A DNA stretch of 64,000 nt from Prochlorococcus sp. AG-409-B05 (GCA_003216075.1 QCJK01000007.1:1-64000); one strand, 5' to 3'. Shown: positions 1 through 8,616, counted from the stretch's first letter. Translations and numbers: made by a program. The notes: generated by a model not told the origin, from the sequence alone.

Positions 1-280
1 TCCTGATTTATTGGCTTAAGAGTCTCTATGAATAAGCTTTCAGGGTGAAATGAGGTGAATAGTTGAAATGAGGCATAGCAAAAGTAGAAGAAAGTTCCTT
101 TTACCCTGGAGGTCTTTGATTACTGCTGCTTGTGAGTTAGTCGATCAGTAAGACGCAGTATTCAAAAAACCTCAAGGGCAAACAGAAAAATCTCTTTCTA
201 TTGCTCACCATCACTATTAGCCTCATCAAACCTTGACAATTTAAAGAATTGATTGATCTTTATGAAAGATAAATTTCCTA

Positions 281-637
281 ATGAGAACTACTGCAATTGC
301 TGGTGTAGCTGCTACTGCTATTGGAGTTTTGATTGGTAATCAACTCCCAAGGAGGATTGTTTCTGCTCCAGTTTCTATAACTACTTTCAAAATCAAAGTT
401 CCATTTAAACAATGGGCTGCAGGCTTCGATAGCAAAGAAGCTGATCAGATGCATAAAGCCAATGGCATTAAGCCCCTATTCAGGGGTGTCAATATCGCTG
501 ACCCAACTAATGTTGTTGTAATTCACCAGTCAAAACCAGGCTCAGTTGAAAAAATCCTTTCTGAAAATAAAAAAATGATGGAGGCAAGTGGTCAAATCAT
601 GAGAACCACTAAAACCACAAATTGGTCATTCCAATAG
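281..637 (+). CDS. DUF3764-like protein with N-terminal membrane anchor
   Basis: This 118-residue protein starts with an Ala/Gly-rich hydrophobic segment (about residues 4-20) that looks like a signal or anchor. A ferredoxin-like small domain follows, with the stretches FDSKEAD, GIKPLFRGV and VVVIHQSKPG. That pattern resembles DUF3764, a family found mainly in Prochlorococcus and marine Synechococcus. The molecular function is unknown. Typical members lack the N-terminal extension, so this copy is probably membrane-attached or exported. The family call rests on remembered motif similarity, not a search. Confidence 0.7.
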   Translation: MRTTAIAGVAATAIGVLIGNQLPRRIVSAPVSITTFKIKVPFKQWAAGFDSKEADQMHKANGIKPLFRGVNIADPTNVVVIHQSKPGSVEKILSENKKMMEASGQIMRTTKTTNWSFQ

Positions 638-674
638 GAGGCTTTAATTCTGATGAACAATTAAGTCATGAACA

Positions 675-974
675 CTAGTGATTGACCGAACCATCCATGA
701 TTGTGATGTTGGTATCAATTGAGTTAGCCCAACGAAGCTTGCTTAATTCTTGATAATCCGCTCTTTCATAAGCCTCTAGCGCTATTTCCTTAGAAGGAAA
801 TTCAATGATCACTGATAATTGACCACCCTTGCCTTCAACAGTTTTTGCTTCCAAATCTTTAGCGATAACCTTTCCTTCTACTGAGCCAATCCAAGAAGCA
901 AAACCTTGGACGTATTCCCCAAAACCTTCTGGATTCGTTACTGTTGTAGTGACGATCCAGTATCCCTTACCCAT
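675..974 (-). CDS. DUF1330 family protein
   Basis: The 99-residue protein has the DUF1330 layout: an N-terminal strand (YWIVTTTVTNPEGFGEY), a middle strand with VEGKGGQLSVIIEFPS, and a helix ending in YQELSKLRW. DUF1330 proteins are small dimeric alpha/beta ferredoxin-fold proteins of unknown substrate. It is convergent with the DUF3764-like gene, with about 37 bases between them. Length is normal for the family and the start is ATG. Confidence 0.8.
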   Translation of the reverse strand: MGKGYWIVTTTVTNPEGFGEYVQGFASWIGSVEGKVIAKDLEAKTVEGKGGQLSVIIEFPSKEIALEAYERADYQELSKLRWANSIDTNITIMDGSVNH

Positions 975-1561
975 GTAAACCCTTTAAAAGTCAATAGACC
1001 CTCGCATAATTTCAATCAAATATAAGTTCAGAAGAGTCATGTTTGAGATGCTCCTGACACAAGGATTTCGTTAAACCTAATCAACGTCACCGAAACGTCC
1101 CTTAAACACCTTGTCCTTACGGGACTTTTTGTTGATTTCCATTGGCTTATGAAAAGCTTGTTATGTCGATGGAGTGCCAAGCACTGCGCCAACAATCTTC
1201 TTGTCCTATGCGCCGCTTAGCGTAAGGTTTGGAGGCTTGAGCTGACATTAACTCTTCGCGTTAATAAGAAATTAATGGCAGATATCAAAATCATCGGATT
1301 ATTTTCGCCCTATAAAGTCAAAACACTGCATCATATTCCTCTTTAAATATTACTTTCATATCAACAAAATAACACTTCGGTTAAGTCCTTAGTGTATTAA
1401 TAATTAGCTATCAATATGTAGTTGATCCATGAAGAATGGTATTTATTTACATGTTCTTAACACTAGAGGATCAAATCTTGTTAGACATTTTAATATCAAA
1501 TATTTTAATGAAATAAAGCCAGATCACCTTAAGCTAAAAACAGTTATTCATCATCTGTGAA
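975..1561. other. Intergenic stretch with a possible gene remnant
   Basis: No intact gene was found. On the minus strand, 1077-1205 reads as 42 codons interrupted by one TAA. The readable part ends in a very basic tail (KKSRKDKVFKGRFGDVD), which looks more like a decayed small gene than chance sequence. The rest is AT-rich and gave nothing recognisable. Confidence 0.35.
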
Positions 1562-1861
1562 ATGATTATCCATCAACTAATAAAACCTGACATCTTTGGT
1601 TTTATAGCTGCTGCACTAACGACCATTGCTTTCTTACCTCAGGTCATAAAGACATGGAGAACTAGAAAAGCTGAGGATGTTTCGAGCGTAATGCTCTTGA
1701 TGTTCATAACTGGTCTTTTATTTTGGATCATCTATGCAATACAAACCAATGCTCTACCTGTTCTTATTGCTAACATAATTACCTTCATACTCAATGTGAT
1801 AATCTTTACTCTTAAGATAATCTATGAAAAGCAAGTTAGTAGTTATAAAAAAACTGAGTAA
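1562..1861 (+). CDS. SemiSWEET / PQ-loop sugar transporter-like protein
   Basis: The 99-residue protein has three hydrophobic helices and the SemiSWEET/MtN3 hallmark TTIAFLPQVIKTW near residue 20, followed by a polar loop (RTRKAEDVS) and helices two and three. SemiSWEETs are half-size sugar transporters that dimerise in the inner membrane; the substrate here is not evident. Length matches the family (about 85-100 residues). A decayed second copy lies about 1.4 kb downstream on the opposite strand (3214-3493). Confidence 0.85.
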   Translation: MIIHQLIKPDIFGFIAAALTTIAFLPQVIKTWRTRKAEDVSSVMLLMFITGLLFWIIYAIQTNALPVLIANIITFILNVIIFTLKIIYEKQVSSYKKTE

Positions 1862-1892
1862 TGACACTAAACTCGGAAAGACAACACAAGAT

Positions 1893-2050
1893 TTACCTGG
1901 CTGTAATGAATTGACCTGAGGCATTGCCTTCAATTTGAACCTTTGTTAAATCACCACTGGTATAAAAAAACATCTTTTAAATCAGCTTCGGCATAAATCT
2001 CAATCCCTGTAACTCCCGTAACAGTTGATTCTGGTAAATATCTCAACCTA
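1893..2050 (-). pseudogene. C-terminal fragment of an unknown gene, frameshifted
   Basis: Minus-strand translation gives a convincing protein fragment (LRYLPESTVTGVTGIEI, then YTSGDLTKVQIEGNASG) running to a TAA at 1893-1895. The two halves are in different frames. The break lies at a run of seven T on the minus strand (plus 1964-1970), so a one-base expansion would explain it. Upstream the reading runs into the 8-bp tandem repeat, so no start remains. The family is not recognised. Confidence 0.4.
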
Positions 2051-2052
2051 TT

Positions 2053-2108
2053 AGCATCTAAGCATCTAAGCATCTAAGCATCTAAGCATCTAAGCATCTA
2101 AGCATCTA
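2053..2108. repeat. Seven perfect copies of an 8-bp tandem repeat
   Basis: The unit AGCATCTA is repeated seven times without a mismatch. It lies directly beside the truncated gene fragment at 1893-2050. The unit length is not a multiple of three, so copy-number changes would shift any frame passing through it. It looks like slippage-prone simple sequence. Confidence 0.95.
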
Positions 2109-2462
2109 ACAAAATTATCTTAAAAAAATGCAATGTTATTTCTATTATTAGTTATCATTTGCTTACTTTTTCCAATTAGCGCTAGATCACAAGTTAGGCC
2201 CTTTCCAAATATGGCTTTTAGCAATCTCATTTAAAAAGTCTCTTGGGGATTTAAAAATTATAGCTTCGATAGGCCTTCGAGCCTTTTAAGACCCAAAAAT
2301 CGCTAAGGATAAGAGGAGGCAAAGATTACAATGAATTTCCAGTGCTTTCCTGTTAAAGCCTTATAGCGGTAGGTCAAAAGCTAAGGTCCTAATTTTATAT
2401 AACAATAAGCACCCATTACCGCTAGTATATTCAATAATCTAAGTCTACTTAAATTGGTTGAG

Positions 2463-2798
2463 ATGGACTCTAAAAATCTAACTATCAAAGACAGACTCAA
2501 GTTACTTATTGACTCTCTTGATGGAGATGAAAACACTAACGAGAAATTATCTCAGTGTAAGGACTCTGAATCAATGTTAGAAATTCTACTTAATGTCTCA
2601 TCTAAGTTAAACCTTGGTCTTACAAGGAATGACTTAATTAATAATCCACCAATACGCGATTGGGTTTGGTGGAAAAATAAAGAAGCTTTAGTCAATTTAG
2701 GTGATAATAATCTTCGGTATCAAGGAGATAGTTCAGGGAAGACACGTTGGGATTCCTGGACTATTAGCTTTTTTAAATTTCTAAGGATTTGGCGTTGA
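2463..2798 (+). CDS. Small hypothetical protein, Nif11-like N-terminus possible
   Basis: The encoded protein is about 111 residues from the ATG at 2463; an upstream TTG at 2454 is less likely. The first 60 residues look helical and acidic (IKDRLKLLIDSL, ESMLEILLNVSSKLNLGLT), which faintly resembles a Nif11-type helical domain. The rest is Trp-rich (RDWVWWKNKEAL, TRWDSWTISFFKFLRIW). There is no double-glycine cleavage site and no Cys-rich core, so it is not an obvious lanthipeptide precursor. Function unknown. Confidence 0.5.
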   Translation: MDSKNLTIKDRLKLLIDSLDGDENTNEKLSQCKDSESMLEILLNVSSKLNLGLTRNDLINNPPIRDWVWWKNKEALVNLGDNNLRYQGDSSGKTRWDSWTISFFKFLRIWR

Positions 2799-3213
2799 AT
2801 CAAGAAATTAATTACATGTGCTTTGTGCAAACTGAATTTGTTCGTACTTAAAGTTTGAGAGATTGAGGACATATACAATCGCCTCGATCACAAAAACTTC
2901 CACCAATAGAAACGTCCTTAGTCAAAAATGAATGCCTATACTTTAAAGCATCTATCTATGGAAACCTAGAGCCCTTAGGACAACTTAAGTGCATTACTCT
3001 GAAAAGCAGTATTGTTAAATGAAGCATTAGCCTATTAACCGCTATATAGGATAATAAATTTATTCTTCTTCTCCTTATGAATATCTACTAGAATTGTACA
3101 TCGATGTATCAAACAATCTCTTAAAAATCATCTGACCTAAGTTCCGATATCATCTTTGCTGCTAAGTAAGTCTTGTTTTTTCAATGAAAAGAGAGATTTA
3201 TCATTAGCAGTCA
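2799..3213. other. Intergenic stretch
   Basis: No coding sequence, RNA gene or repeat was recognised on either strand. The stretch is AT-rich with stop codons in all frames at short intervals. Confidence 0.5.
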
Positions 3214-3493
3214 TTACTCTATCCTTTCAGCAATAGTAGATTTCTTCCGGTAGATCCACTTAAGCGTAAAGATTACCACGTAGAGTATGAAGGTATTTAT
3301 ATTGGCTATAAGAACTTGCAGCGCATTAGTCTGTACTGCATATACGACCAAAATAAAGGTTAGTGATGAACATCAATAGCCTCACGCTCGTACATTATCT
3401 GTTTTTTAGTTTTCCATATCTTTATAATTTAAGGCAACAGAACACAAATCGTTATTCCAGAAGCTACAAAGTCCCAAGTGTCATGAATAATTG
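3214..3493 (-). pseudogene. Decayed SemiSWEET copy
   Basis: Minus-strand reading gives NALQVLIANINTFIL and VVIFTLKWIYRK, almost identical to NALPVLIANIITFIL and VIIFTLKIIYEK of the intact SemiSWEET at 1562-1861. Further upstream the pieces IIHDTWDFVASGIT, LLP-stop-IIKIWKTKK and PLFW can be aligned, with at least two stops and two frameshifts. This is a dead paralogue in inverted orientation to the working gene. Confidence 0.8.
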
Positions 3494-3715
3494 TTAATCA
3501 ACAATCATATAAAAATCATTAAAGGATCTTCCAAAATCTCAACATAAGAGCAAAAATGAGCTAGTGTTGGAACAGCCAACAGAAATAAAGTCGAGGTCAC
3601 AAAAGTGAAACCATGCAACCTCATTGCTTATTTCTTATATGGATTTTTGATATTAACAGCACTTCAATGGATTGGAGTTTCTCACTAGAAAATCAGAAAC
3701 AAGGCTAATGATATG

Positions 3716-3865
3716 CCTCCCTTAAACAAAACAAGCTCGGCAAGCTTGAAGCCTCTAGCAAAAGGCTGAAACAAATCTATCAATAAAGCATCAAAATCAT
3801 TAATGAGAGAGAGCATAAATTTCAAGAAGAACTCAAAGCATTAACTACAACTGAAAAAGACTGAA
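3716..3865 (+). pseudogene. Remnant of a duplicated coiled-coil gene
   Basis: The reading KQNKLGKLEASSKRLKQIYQ-stop-SIKIINEREHKFQEELKAL matches the protein pieces at 9219-9495 (RKQRLEELDNLENARKKLEK and IKIIDEREHELQEELTAL). A TAA interrupts this copy and its N-terminus is missing. The shared part is a charged heptad-like helix, so the parent was probably a small coiled-coil protein. Confidence 0.6.
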
Positions 3866-3993
3866 CCCTCTACAGAAGAAACTTAAAAATGCAATGTCAA
3901 GCCTAAATCCCATCGACTAGTTAAGTAATTAGGATAATTAAGGACATACTCTGTGGTCAGTAACTAGTTTTTACATCCTTAAAAACCAAATAA

Positions 3994-4173
3994 TTACTTA
4001 GAGCTCGATCGTTTGTATATAAAAAAGGCTAAAGCCATTGACACCAGAGAATCTACAGCTACGAACACATTAGCCGTTTGGCTCCCCGGTTCAAATCCGC
4101 CAGCCCAAAATGTAAAGCCCGCATGCCCCAAAAGCCATAGAACACATAGCCCAATTCCAATTATTAAAGACAT
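3994..4173 (-). CDS. Small two-helix membrane protein (59 aa)
   Basis: An ATG at 4173 opens a 59-residue ORF ending TAA at 3994. The product starts with a hydrophobic helix (LIIGIGLCVLWLLGHAGFTF), has a short loop (GGFEPGSQT), then a second helix (VFVAVDSLVSMALAFFIY) and a basic tail. It lies 8 bases downstream of the DUF2905 gene on the same strand, so the two are probably co-transcribed. Function unknown. Confidence 0.65.
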   Translation of the reverse strand: MSLIIGIGLCVLWLLGHAGFTFWAGGFEPGSQTANVFVAVDSLVSMALAFFIYKRSSSK

Positions 4174-4181
4174 AGTTACAC

Positions 4182-4382
4182 TTACTTGCTGAGCAAGTTA
4201 AAAATGAACGAAACCACCAAACTCAAAGCAATACAACTCACGATTGGAAAGTAAAAAGTTGAATCATCACTTCTCAAAACAATATCTCCGGGGAGTTGAT
4301 CTAAACCCAAATTCTTAAGATAGGGATAAAGGAATCCTATGGCGACAATAACTAGCCCAAGAGAAATTAGTAATTTTTGCAT
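4182..4382 (-). CDS. DUF2905 family small membrane protein
   Basis: The 66-residue protein matches the DUF2905 pattern: an N-terminal helix (LLISLGLVIVAIGFLYPYL), the signature LPGDIVLR, then FYFPIVSCIALSLVVSFI as the second helix. Proteins of this family are widespread two-helix inner-membrane proteins of unknown role. It precedes the 59-residue membrane protein at 3994-4173. Confidence 0.85.
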   Translation of the reverse strand: MQKLLISLGLVIVAIGFLYPYLKNLGLDQLPGDIVLRSDDSTFYFPIVSCIALSLVVSFIFNLLSK

Positions 4383-4468
4383 CCTTGAATTATACAGTTT
4401 TTCTTTCTTATAGAAGCAGCTATTCCATTATATATATCAACCCTCCAAACCAACACAGCTAAAAAGAG

Positions 4469-4783
4469 TTGCTGAAATCAAAAAGAAAACTCCATAAACC
4501 ATACTACAAACACCAACAAGATGGTCTGCCAAGTTTGGAATTCCTCCCAAATATTTCAGGAAACTTAACCTGTTTTTATGGAACTGCTGATCCATTAATT
4601 CCTGCTTCTAATCAAGAAAAAATACAAGAGGAATTAAAGAGAGAAAATCCTGAAGAAACAAGGTTTAGCTATATTGAAATTGAGGATACTTAGCATAGAT
4701 TCATGTGTGAACAACGTTCGAGCTTTAATCACAAGGCCTCTAAAATTGGTTAGCAATTATTACTTGCAGGCTTAAAGTTGTAG
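4469..4783 (+). pseudogene. Dienelactone hydrolase-type alpha/beta hydrolase, C-terminal remnant
   Basis: The reading contains the C-terminal half of a dienelactone hydrolase-like protein: ISGNLTCFYGTADPLIPASN carries the Asp-containing acid loop. After an in-frame TAG comes HRFMCEQRSSFN, the catalytic His region, followed by a second TAG and a final helix. The nucleophile half is absent. Two in-frame stops and the missing N-terminus mark it as dead. Confidence 0.65.
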
Positions 4784-4809
4784 ATGCTTAGTTATCAATG
4801 AAAACATGT

Positions 4810-6603
4810 CTATTGCAAACTAACTGCCTTGCCTTCTCTTCTTGGATCCGCAGCACCTTGCCACATTCCTTTATTCCAGTAAATAATAGCTAGGCCACTG
4901 CTAAAAGAGTTGTATTTAATTTTATGGCCAAGACTTTTTAATCCTTCATAGATATTGGCATTGGAACTTGACCATTTACCTACTTTTTCAAGCACGGTGT
5001 AATTAGGTTGAACCGACAAAAGTTTTCTACTAACCACTTCTTCAGGAGAAAGCTTTAAATCTAATGTCCTAATCAATGCATTCGTTATGTAATGGGGGAT
5101 AAGCCAGCCACCTGGTGATCCAAGTGCCAAAACTGGATGTTCTTCATGAAATGCTATGACTGGAGACATTGAACTCATAGGACGTTTGTTAGATCCAACG
5201 CGATTAGCAATAGGTTTTCCCGAAACCTGTGATAAAAACGAAAAGTCAGTTAGTTGGTTGTTTAAAATCATTCCTCCAGAAACATGCCTACTCCCGAATA
5301 CAGTCTCAACTGAACCCGTATAGCTGGCGACATTACCTTCTAAATCAACTATTACTAGGTGCGTCGTTCCTCCACCTGCTGTACGGGGTTGGCTTGCAAA
5401 ATCCAATAATTCGCTCCCTTTTGGTTCCCCTGGTAAAGGGTAAAAAGTTGCCTTGTCGATCTTGATATCATTTGCCCTTTTCGCAAGATAGTCGTCTTCT
5501 AATAACCCCTCTAGAGGAACGGGTAAGTCAATGGGATCTCCTATCCAGTGAGAACGATCAGCATCTGCAAACCTTAAAGACTCTGCTAGAAGGTGCCAAA
5601 AGCCGATGGCTTCTTCTGACCAAGTTCTATTAGACAAAAGCTCGTAGATTCCGAGAGCTTGTAATACAGCAACTCCTCCTCCACTTGGAGGAGGAAAAGA
5701 ACAAATTTGCCAAGACCTATATTTACGGCATAGAGGCCTGGGTCTTTGAACTACATAACGTGCTAAATCTGCACTAGTTATTGTTTGGATTGTTTTCTTG
5801 CTGTCCTGATGGAATTGGAGATCGGCTATGAGTTCGTTGGCTATTTCCCCACGATAAAATTCATTAACACCTCCCTTGGCAATACGCTTTAAAGTTGATG
5901 CTAATTTTTTGTTGCGAAATGGTTTATTTGGAGATGGAAAAGAGCCATTAGGTAGATAAATGGATTTAAAAATTGGACTGTGATCAACTCCGATTTTTTT
6001 TGCCAAAGCTATTGATTTAAGGAATCGAGGACTCGGTATGAATCCCTCCTGAGCAAGATGAATACTCTTCTTGAAATTAGCTTTCCAAGGTAAACGTCCA
6101 AATTGTCGGTGCCCTTCCCAAAGTAAAGCGGTTGTACCTGGAACTCCTATCGCAGAGAGGCTTCTAGTTGCAGGCAACCAAGGAACTGCTGTGCCATTAG
6201 ATGTTGTCCAAATATTTTCTTCGACTTGAGCTGAGGCAGTTTCTCGACCATCAAACGCATATAAAGATTTTCCCGCTTGATCCCAGTACAAAAGGAAAGC
6301 TCCTCCTCCTAAACCTGAACTTTGTGGTTCAACAACAGCAAGCACAGTCTGTGCTGTGATTACCGCATCCATCGCGCTACCACCTTCCTCCAAGGTCCTA
6401 AGAGCTGCATCACTTGCCAATGGATTAGCAGTTACAACGACTGCCCGTCCGCTAGCAGTAGAAACTCTGGACCTTTTTACATCAATACTTTCTGGTGTAT
6501 TCCTATTAACTTGCGCAATTAGCGGTAAAGGGAGTGTAAGCAGAAGAACAACTAGCTTGAATAGTTTGAGACCTTTCAAAGTTTGGGTGACTTTTATTAG
6601 CAC
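4810..6603 (-). CDS. ggt: Gamma-glutamyltranspeptidase
   Basis: The 597-residue precursor begins at a GTG with a signal peptide (LFKLVVLLLTLPLPLIAQ), so the enzyme is exported. It contains the large-subunit start (VVTANPLASDAALRTLEEGG, GLGGGAFLLY) and the autocleavage site AGGGTTHLVIVD, whose Thr becomes the nucleophile of the small subunit. The oxyanion and substrate loops follow (RPMSSMSP, LGSPGGW). The family cleaves or transfers gamma-glutamyl groups from glutathione and related peptides, which could recover amino acids in the periplasm. It stands alone, flanked by decayed sequence. Confidence 0.95.
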   Translation of the reverse strand: MLIKVTQTLKGLKLFKLVVLLLTLPLPLIAQVNRNTPESIDVKRSRVSTASGRAVVVTANPLASDAALRTLEEGGSAMDAVITAQTVLAVVEPQSSGLGGGAFLLYWDQAGKSLYAFDGRETASAQVEENIWTTSNGTAVPWLPATRSLSAIGVPGTTALLWEGHRQFGRLPWKANFKKSIHLAQEGFIPSPRFLKSIALAKKIGVDHSPIFKSIYLPNGSFPSPNKPFRNKKLASTLKRIAKGGVNEFYRGEIANELIADLQFHQDSKKTIQTITSADLARYVVQRPRPLCRKYRSWQICSFPPPSGGGVAVLQALGIYELLSNRTWSEEAIGFWHLLAESLRFADADRSHWIGDPIDLPVPLEGLLEDDYLAKRANDIKIDKATFYPLPGEPKGSELLDFASQPRTAGGGTTHLVIVDLEGNVASYTGSVETVFGSRHVSGGMILNNQLTDFSFLSQVSGKPIANRVGSNKRPMSSMSPVIAFHEEHPVLALGSPGGWLIPHYITNALIRTLDLKLSPEEVVSRKLLSVQPNYTVLEKVGKWSSSNANIYEGLKSLGHKIKYNSFSSGLAIIYWNKGMWQGAADPRREGKAVSLQ

Positions 6604-7453
6604 TTTCTAACTACATAGCTTAGGTATGCCATCCATGAGTTAACCAAAGATCTCATTAGTTCCAAAAGATCTAAATAAATTAATCATGGCAATTAAGTAG
6701 GCCGCATTCGATAACTTTCAATTTGTTCATGCCATACAAGAGACTTTTGAATTTTACCTACTGTTTTATCAGGCCATTAAGCCAACAACCGCTCCTTAAC
6801 CCCGATAGTACATACACACCCCCTAATGTGCTGTTCCGGCTTCCTCGCCTCATATCATTTTTTTCATCTAACTGGAGTTCCTTTTTGGCAACCTCCATCA
6901 TGAGAGCCAATGCATACGCATAAAGCTCAAAAAGTACTATCTAAGAAAAGTGTTCAAAGTCAGAAACCTGGGAATGTATCAAGAACCGTTGTTTTAAAAG
7001 ATCACGTTCAGCGTGCGTTTGCATGACTTTTCAGTATATGTTCTTCATACGATAAACGTTGCAAGACAATTCTCACATGCCGCATCACAGAACGACTATT
7101 CCCTCACTGAGAACAAGATGTCCATTGTGAATAGGCCAATAGAGAAAAAAGTTGGTTGGTCTTCAGAGATTATCTTGCGACGGAGAAAGAACCAGCTCTA
7201 TAGATCTCTATGGCGGTACATAAAGATCAAGACAAGTTTGCATGCTTCAACGCATCTGAATGTATCAAAGACTTTTTAGGGCTTGAAATGGACGGCTTAC
7301 ATAAGTATTGCAGTGCAATACGGCATTGATGTTGCGTGCCCTGAAGATACATAGATGTTCGGTATCAGAAGATTTACTTCTCCCTCATACCGGGATTACT
7401 TAACTAATTGCACAGAATGTGGTAGATGTATTAGGTGAGAAATTACCAATGTT
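6604..7453. other. Long non-coding or decayed stretch before the histone-like gene
   Basis: No convincing intact gene was found in 850 bases. A 39-codon plus-strand ORF (7210-7329) with three Cys and a 47-codon minus-strand ORF ending near 6763 look weakly protein-like but have no recognisable relatives. The last 100 bases hold a short Cys-rich reading (NCTECGRC). This may be eroded coding DNA that also includes the promoter of the gene at 7454. Confidence 0.4.
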
Positions 7454-7942
7454 ATGTCTAACCTAACCATCAAAGTAAGCGCTAAGGCTGACGCCATGAT
7501 CGCTGCACTTCAAAAGGAAATCTTCAATCGTCGTCGTAAGAAGATCACAGCCCAAGGTGTTGTTGAGTCTCTTGTTGAAAGTGGTGCAAAGTCTCAGTCA
7601 GACAAGCGTTATGCAGCTTCTTGGAAAAACCTAATCAAAGACATTGAAAAGGCTGCAAAACTCTCTGAAGTACATGGCGCCAAACCCGCCAACATCTCTG
7701 CGGAAGAATGGGCACTTGTGTTATCTCACCGCACTCGTAAAAGCACTACAAAGAAAAGTACTCCAACAAAAGTATCTACTAAAAAAACAGCAGCGAAAAA
7801 GAGTGCAGCCAAGAAAGTAGCCAAGAAGGCAGCAACAACTGCTTCTGCGACCACAGCTTCACCTAAAGCAAAGAAAACAGCAGGAAGACCCGCAAGACGT
7901 GCAAGGAAAGCCACTAGGGCAACTACAGCAGCGACTAAGTAA
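7454..7942 (+). CDS. Histone H1-like DNA-binding protein, copy 1
   Basis: The 162-residue protein has two parts. Residues 1-95 form a globular domain (LTIKVSAKADAMIAALQKEI, FNRRRKKITAQGVVESLV) that could be a ribbon-helix-helix-like fold. Residues 96-162 are a histone H1-like tail of Lys-Lys-Ala and Pro-Ala-Arg-Arg-Ala repeats with almost no acidic residues. Such tails bind DNA non-specifically, so a nucleoid-associated role is likely (inference). A second copy lies at 22712-23251. A strong terminator follows 17 bases after the stop. Confidence 0.75.
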   Translation: MSNLTIKVSAKADAMIAALQKEIFNRRRKKITAQGVVESLVESGAKSQSDKRYAASWKNLIKDIEKAAKLSEVHGAKPANISAEEWALVLSHRTRKSTTKKSTPTKVSTKKTAAKKSAAKKVAKKAATTASATTASPKAKKTAGRPARRARKATRATTAATK

Positions 7943-7958
7943 ACTACAACCGATCGTT

Positions 7959-7993
7959 AAAAAGGGCTGGCCACTAGGTGGCCAGCCCTTTTT
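7959..7993. terminator. Strong bidirectional intrinsic terminator
   Basis: A perfect inverted repeat: AAAAAGGGCTGGCCAC, loop TAG, then GTGGCCAGCCCTTTTT. Eleven GC-rich base pairs are flanked by an A-run and a T-run, so it works in both directions. It lies between the histone-like gene (plus) and the convergent gene ending at 7992 (minus), whose stop codon is inside its T-run. Confidence 0.9.
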
Positions 7994-8363
7994 AATCCAT
8001 AAAAATTCCTTTAACAGATATTTCTCTTCTTATTTCTGTCGATGGATACTGTTCGTAGTACAAAATCATTCCACCTACAAAACCCATAGCAAACAGTATC
8101 AAAAGGATTAAAGACTTACATTTATTAGCTAATTTTGGCTGTACTACACTTCTCTTGGTATGTAGCTCAGGGAAGTAACGAGTAACCTGAATGAGATCCC
8201 AAATTTCATCTGACGCATAAGAGGACAAACCCTTTCCTGATACACCACTACCTTCTTCTAATCCCTGGGTTTTCATCTTTTTTCTAATTAAAATTCTCCT
8301 CTCAGAACTAGACATCGACTTAAATCGTTTCTTTCTGTCTTCTGGTGATTCCTGATTCCTCAT
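7992..8363 (-). CDS. Hypothetical protein with one C-terminal membrane helix
   Basis: The product is 123 residues. The first 85 are strongly charged and probably cytoplasmic (RKKRFKSMSSSERRILIRKK). A single helix follows (SLILLILFAMGFVGGMILYY), then a short tail outside. No family is recognised. It begins 4 bases after the stop of the CNG-signature gene at 8368-8616 on the same strand, so the two probably form an operon. Confidence 0.6.
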   Translation of the reverse strand: MRNQESPEDRKKRFKSMSSSERRILIRKKMKTQGLEEGSGVSGKGLSSYASDEIWDLIQVTRYFPELHTKRSVVQPKLANKCKSLILLILFAMGFVGGMILYYEQYPSTEIRREISVKGIFMD

Positions 8364-8367
8364 GCTC

Positions 8368-8616
8368 TCAAAAACTTTTTTTTGTTTTCAATTTGGATTG
8401 ATATACCGCACCATTACAAACACCTACAGCCAAAGAGTCCTTCGCCTTTTCACTCCATCCATTTAGATCGGGCGTTTCATTAATCCATACACGTGTGCTA
8501 TCTAAACAACGATTCCAATACGCAGCTTGCCTCGAAACAGGTACAAGCTCTATAGCGATGCACGACACGCCCAAAGCAATAACACCAATGAAAGCTTTCT
8601 GAAGTGAATCAACCAT
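8368..8616 (-). CDS. CNG-signature one-helix protein, member 1
   Basis: This 82-residue protein has a membrane helix (FIGVIALGVSCIAIELVPV) followed by an external segment with the shared pattern: PVSRQ, then NRCLDST, and a final CNG near residue 68. The same arrangement (P-x-[AS]-[KR], a Cys plus hydrophobic residue, then CNG) occurs in the proteins at 14304, 32346 and 34749. The two Cys could form a disulfide in the periplasm. Function unknown. Confidence 0.65.
   Translation of the reverse strand: MVDSLQKAFIGVIALGVSCIAIELVPVSRQAAYWNRCLDSTRVWINETPDLNGWSEKAKDSLAVGVCNGAVYQSKLKTKKSF

Noticed and set aside
2053-2108. Possible CRISPR array
   Set aside because: The repeats are 8 bp and directly adjacent without spacers, and no cas genes are present.
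2463-2798. Lanthipeptide (prochlorosin) precursor
   Set aside because: The helical N-terminus is Nif11-like at best, but there is no Gly-Gly cleavage site, no Cys-rich core and no lanthipeptide synthetase nearby.
4070-4106. tRNA-like 3' sequence (GGTTCAAATCC)
   Set aside because: The T-stem does not pair, no acceptor or anticodon arm fits, and the bases are codons of the 59-residue membrane protein at 3994-4173.
6723-6923. 66-codon plus-strand ORF after ggt
   Set aside because: Composition is unnatural (Pro/Ser/Asn runs) and the opposite strand looks more protein-like; neither has support.
7013-7279. 88-codon ORF upstream of the histone-like gene
   Set aside because: No domain or hydrophobic pattern; an overlapping shorter frame is equally plausible, so neither is called.
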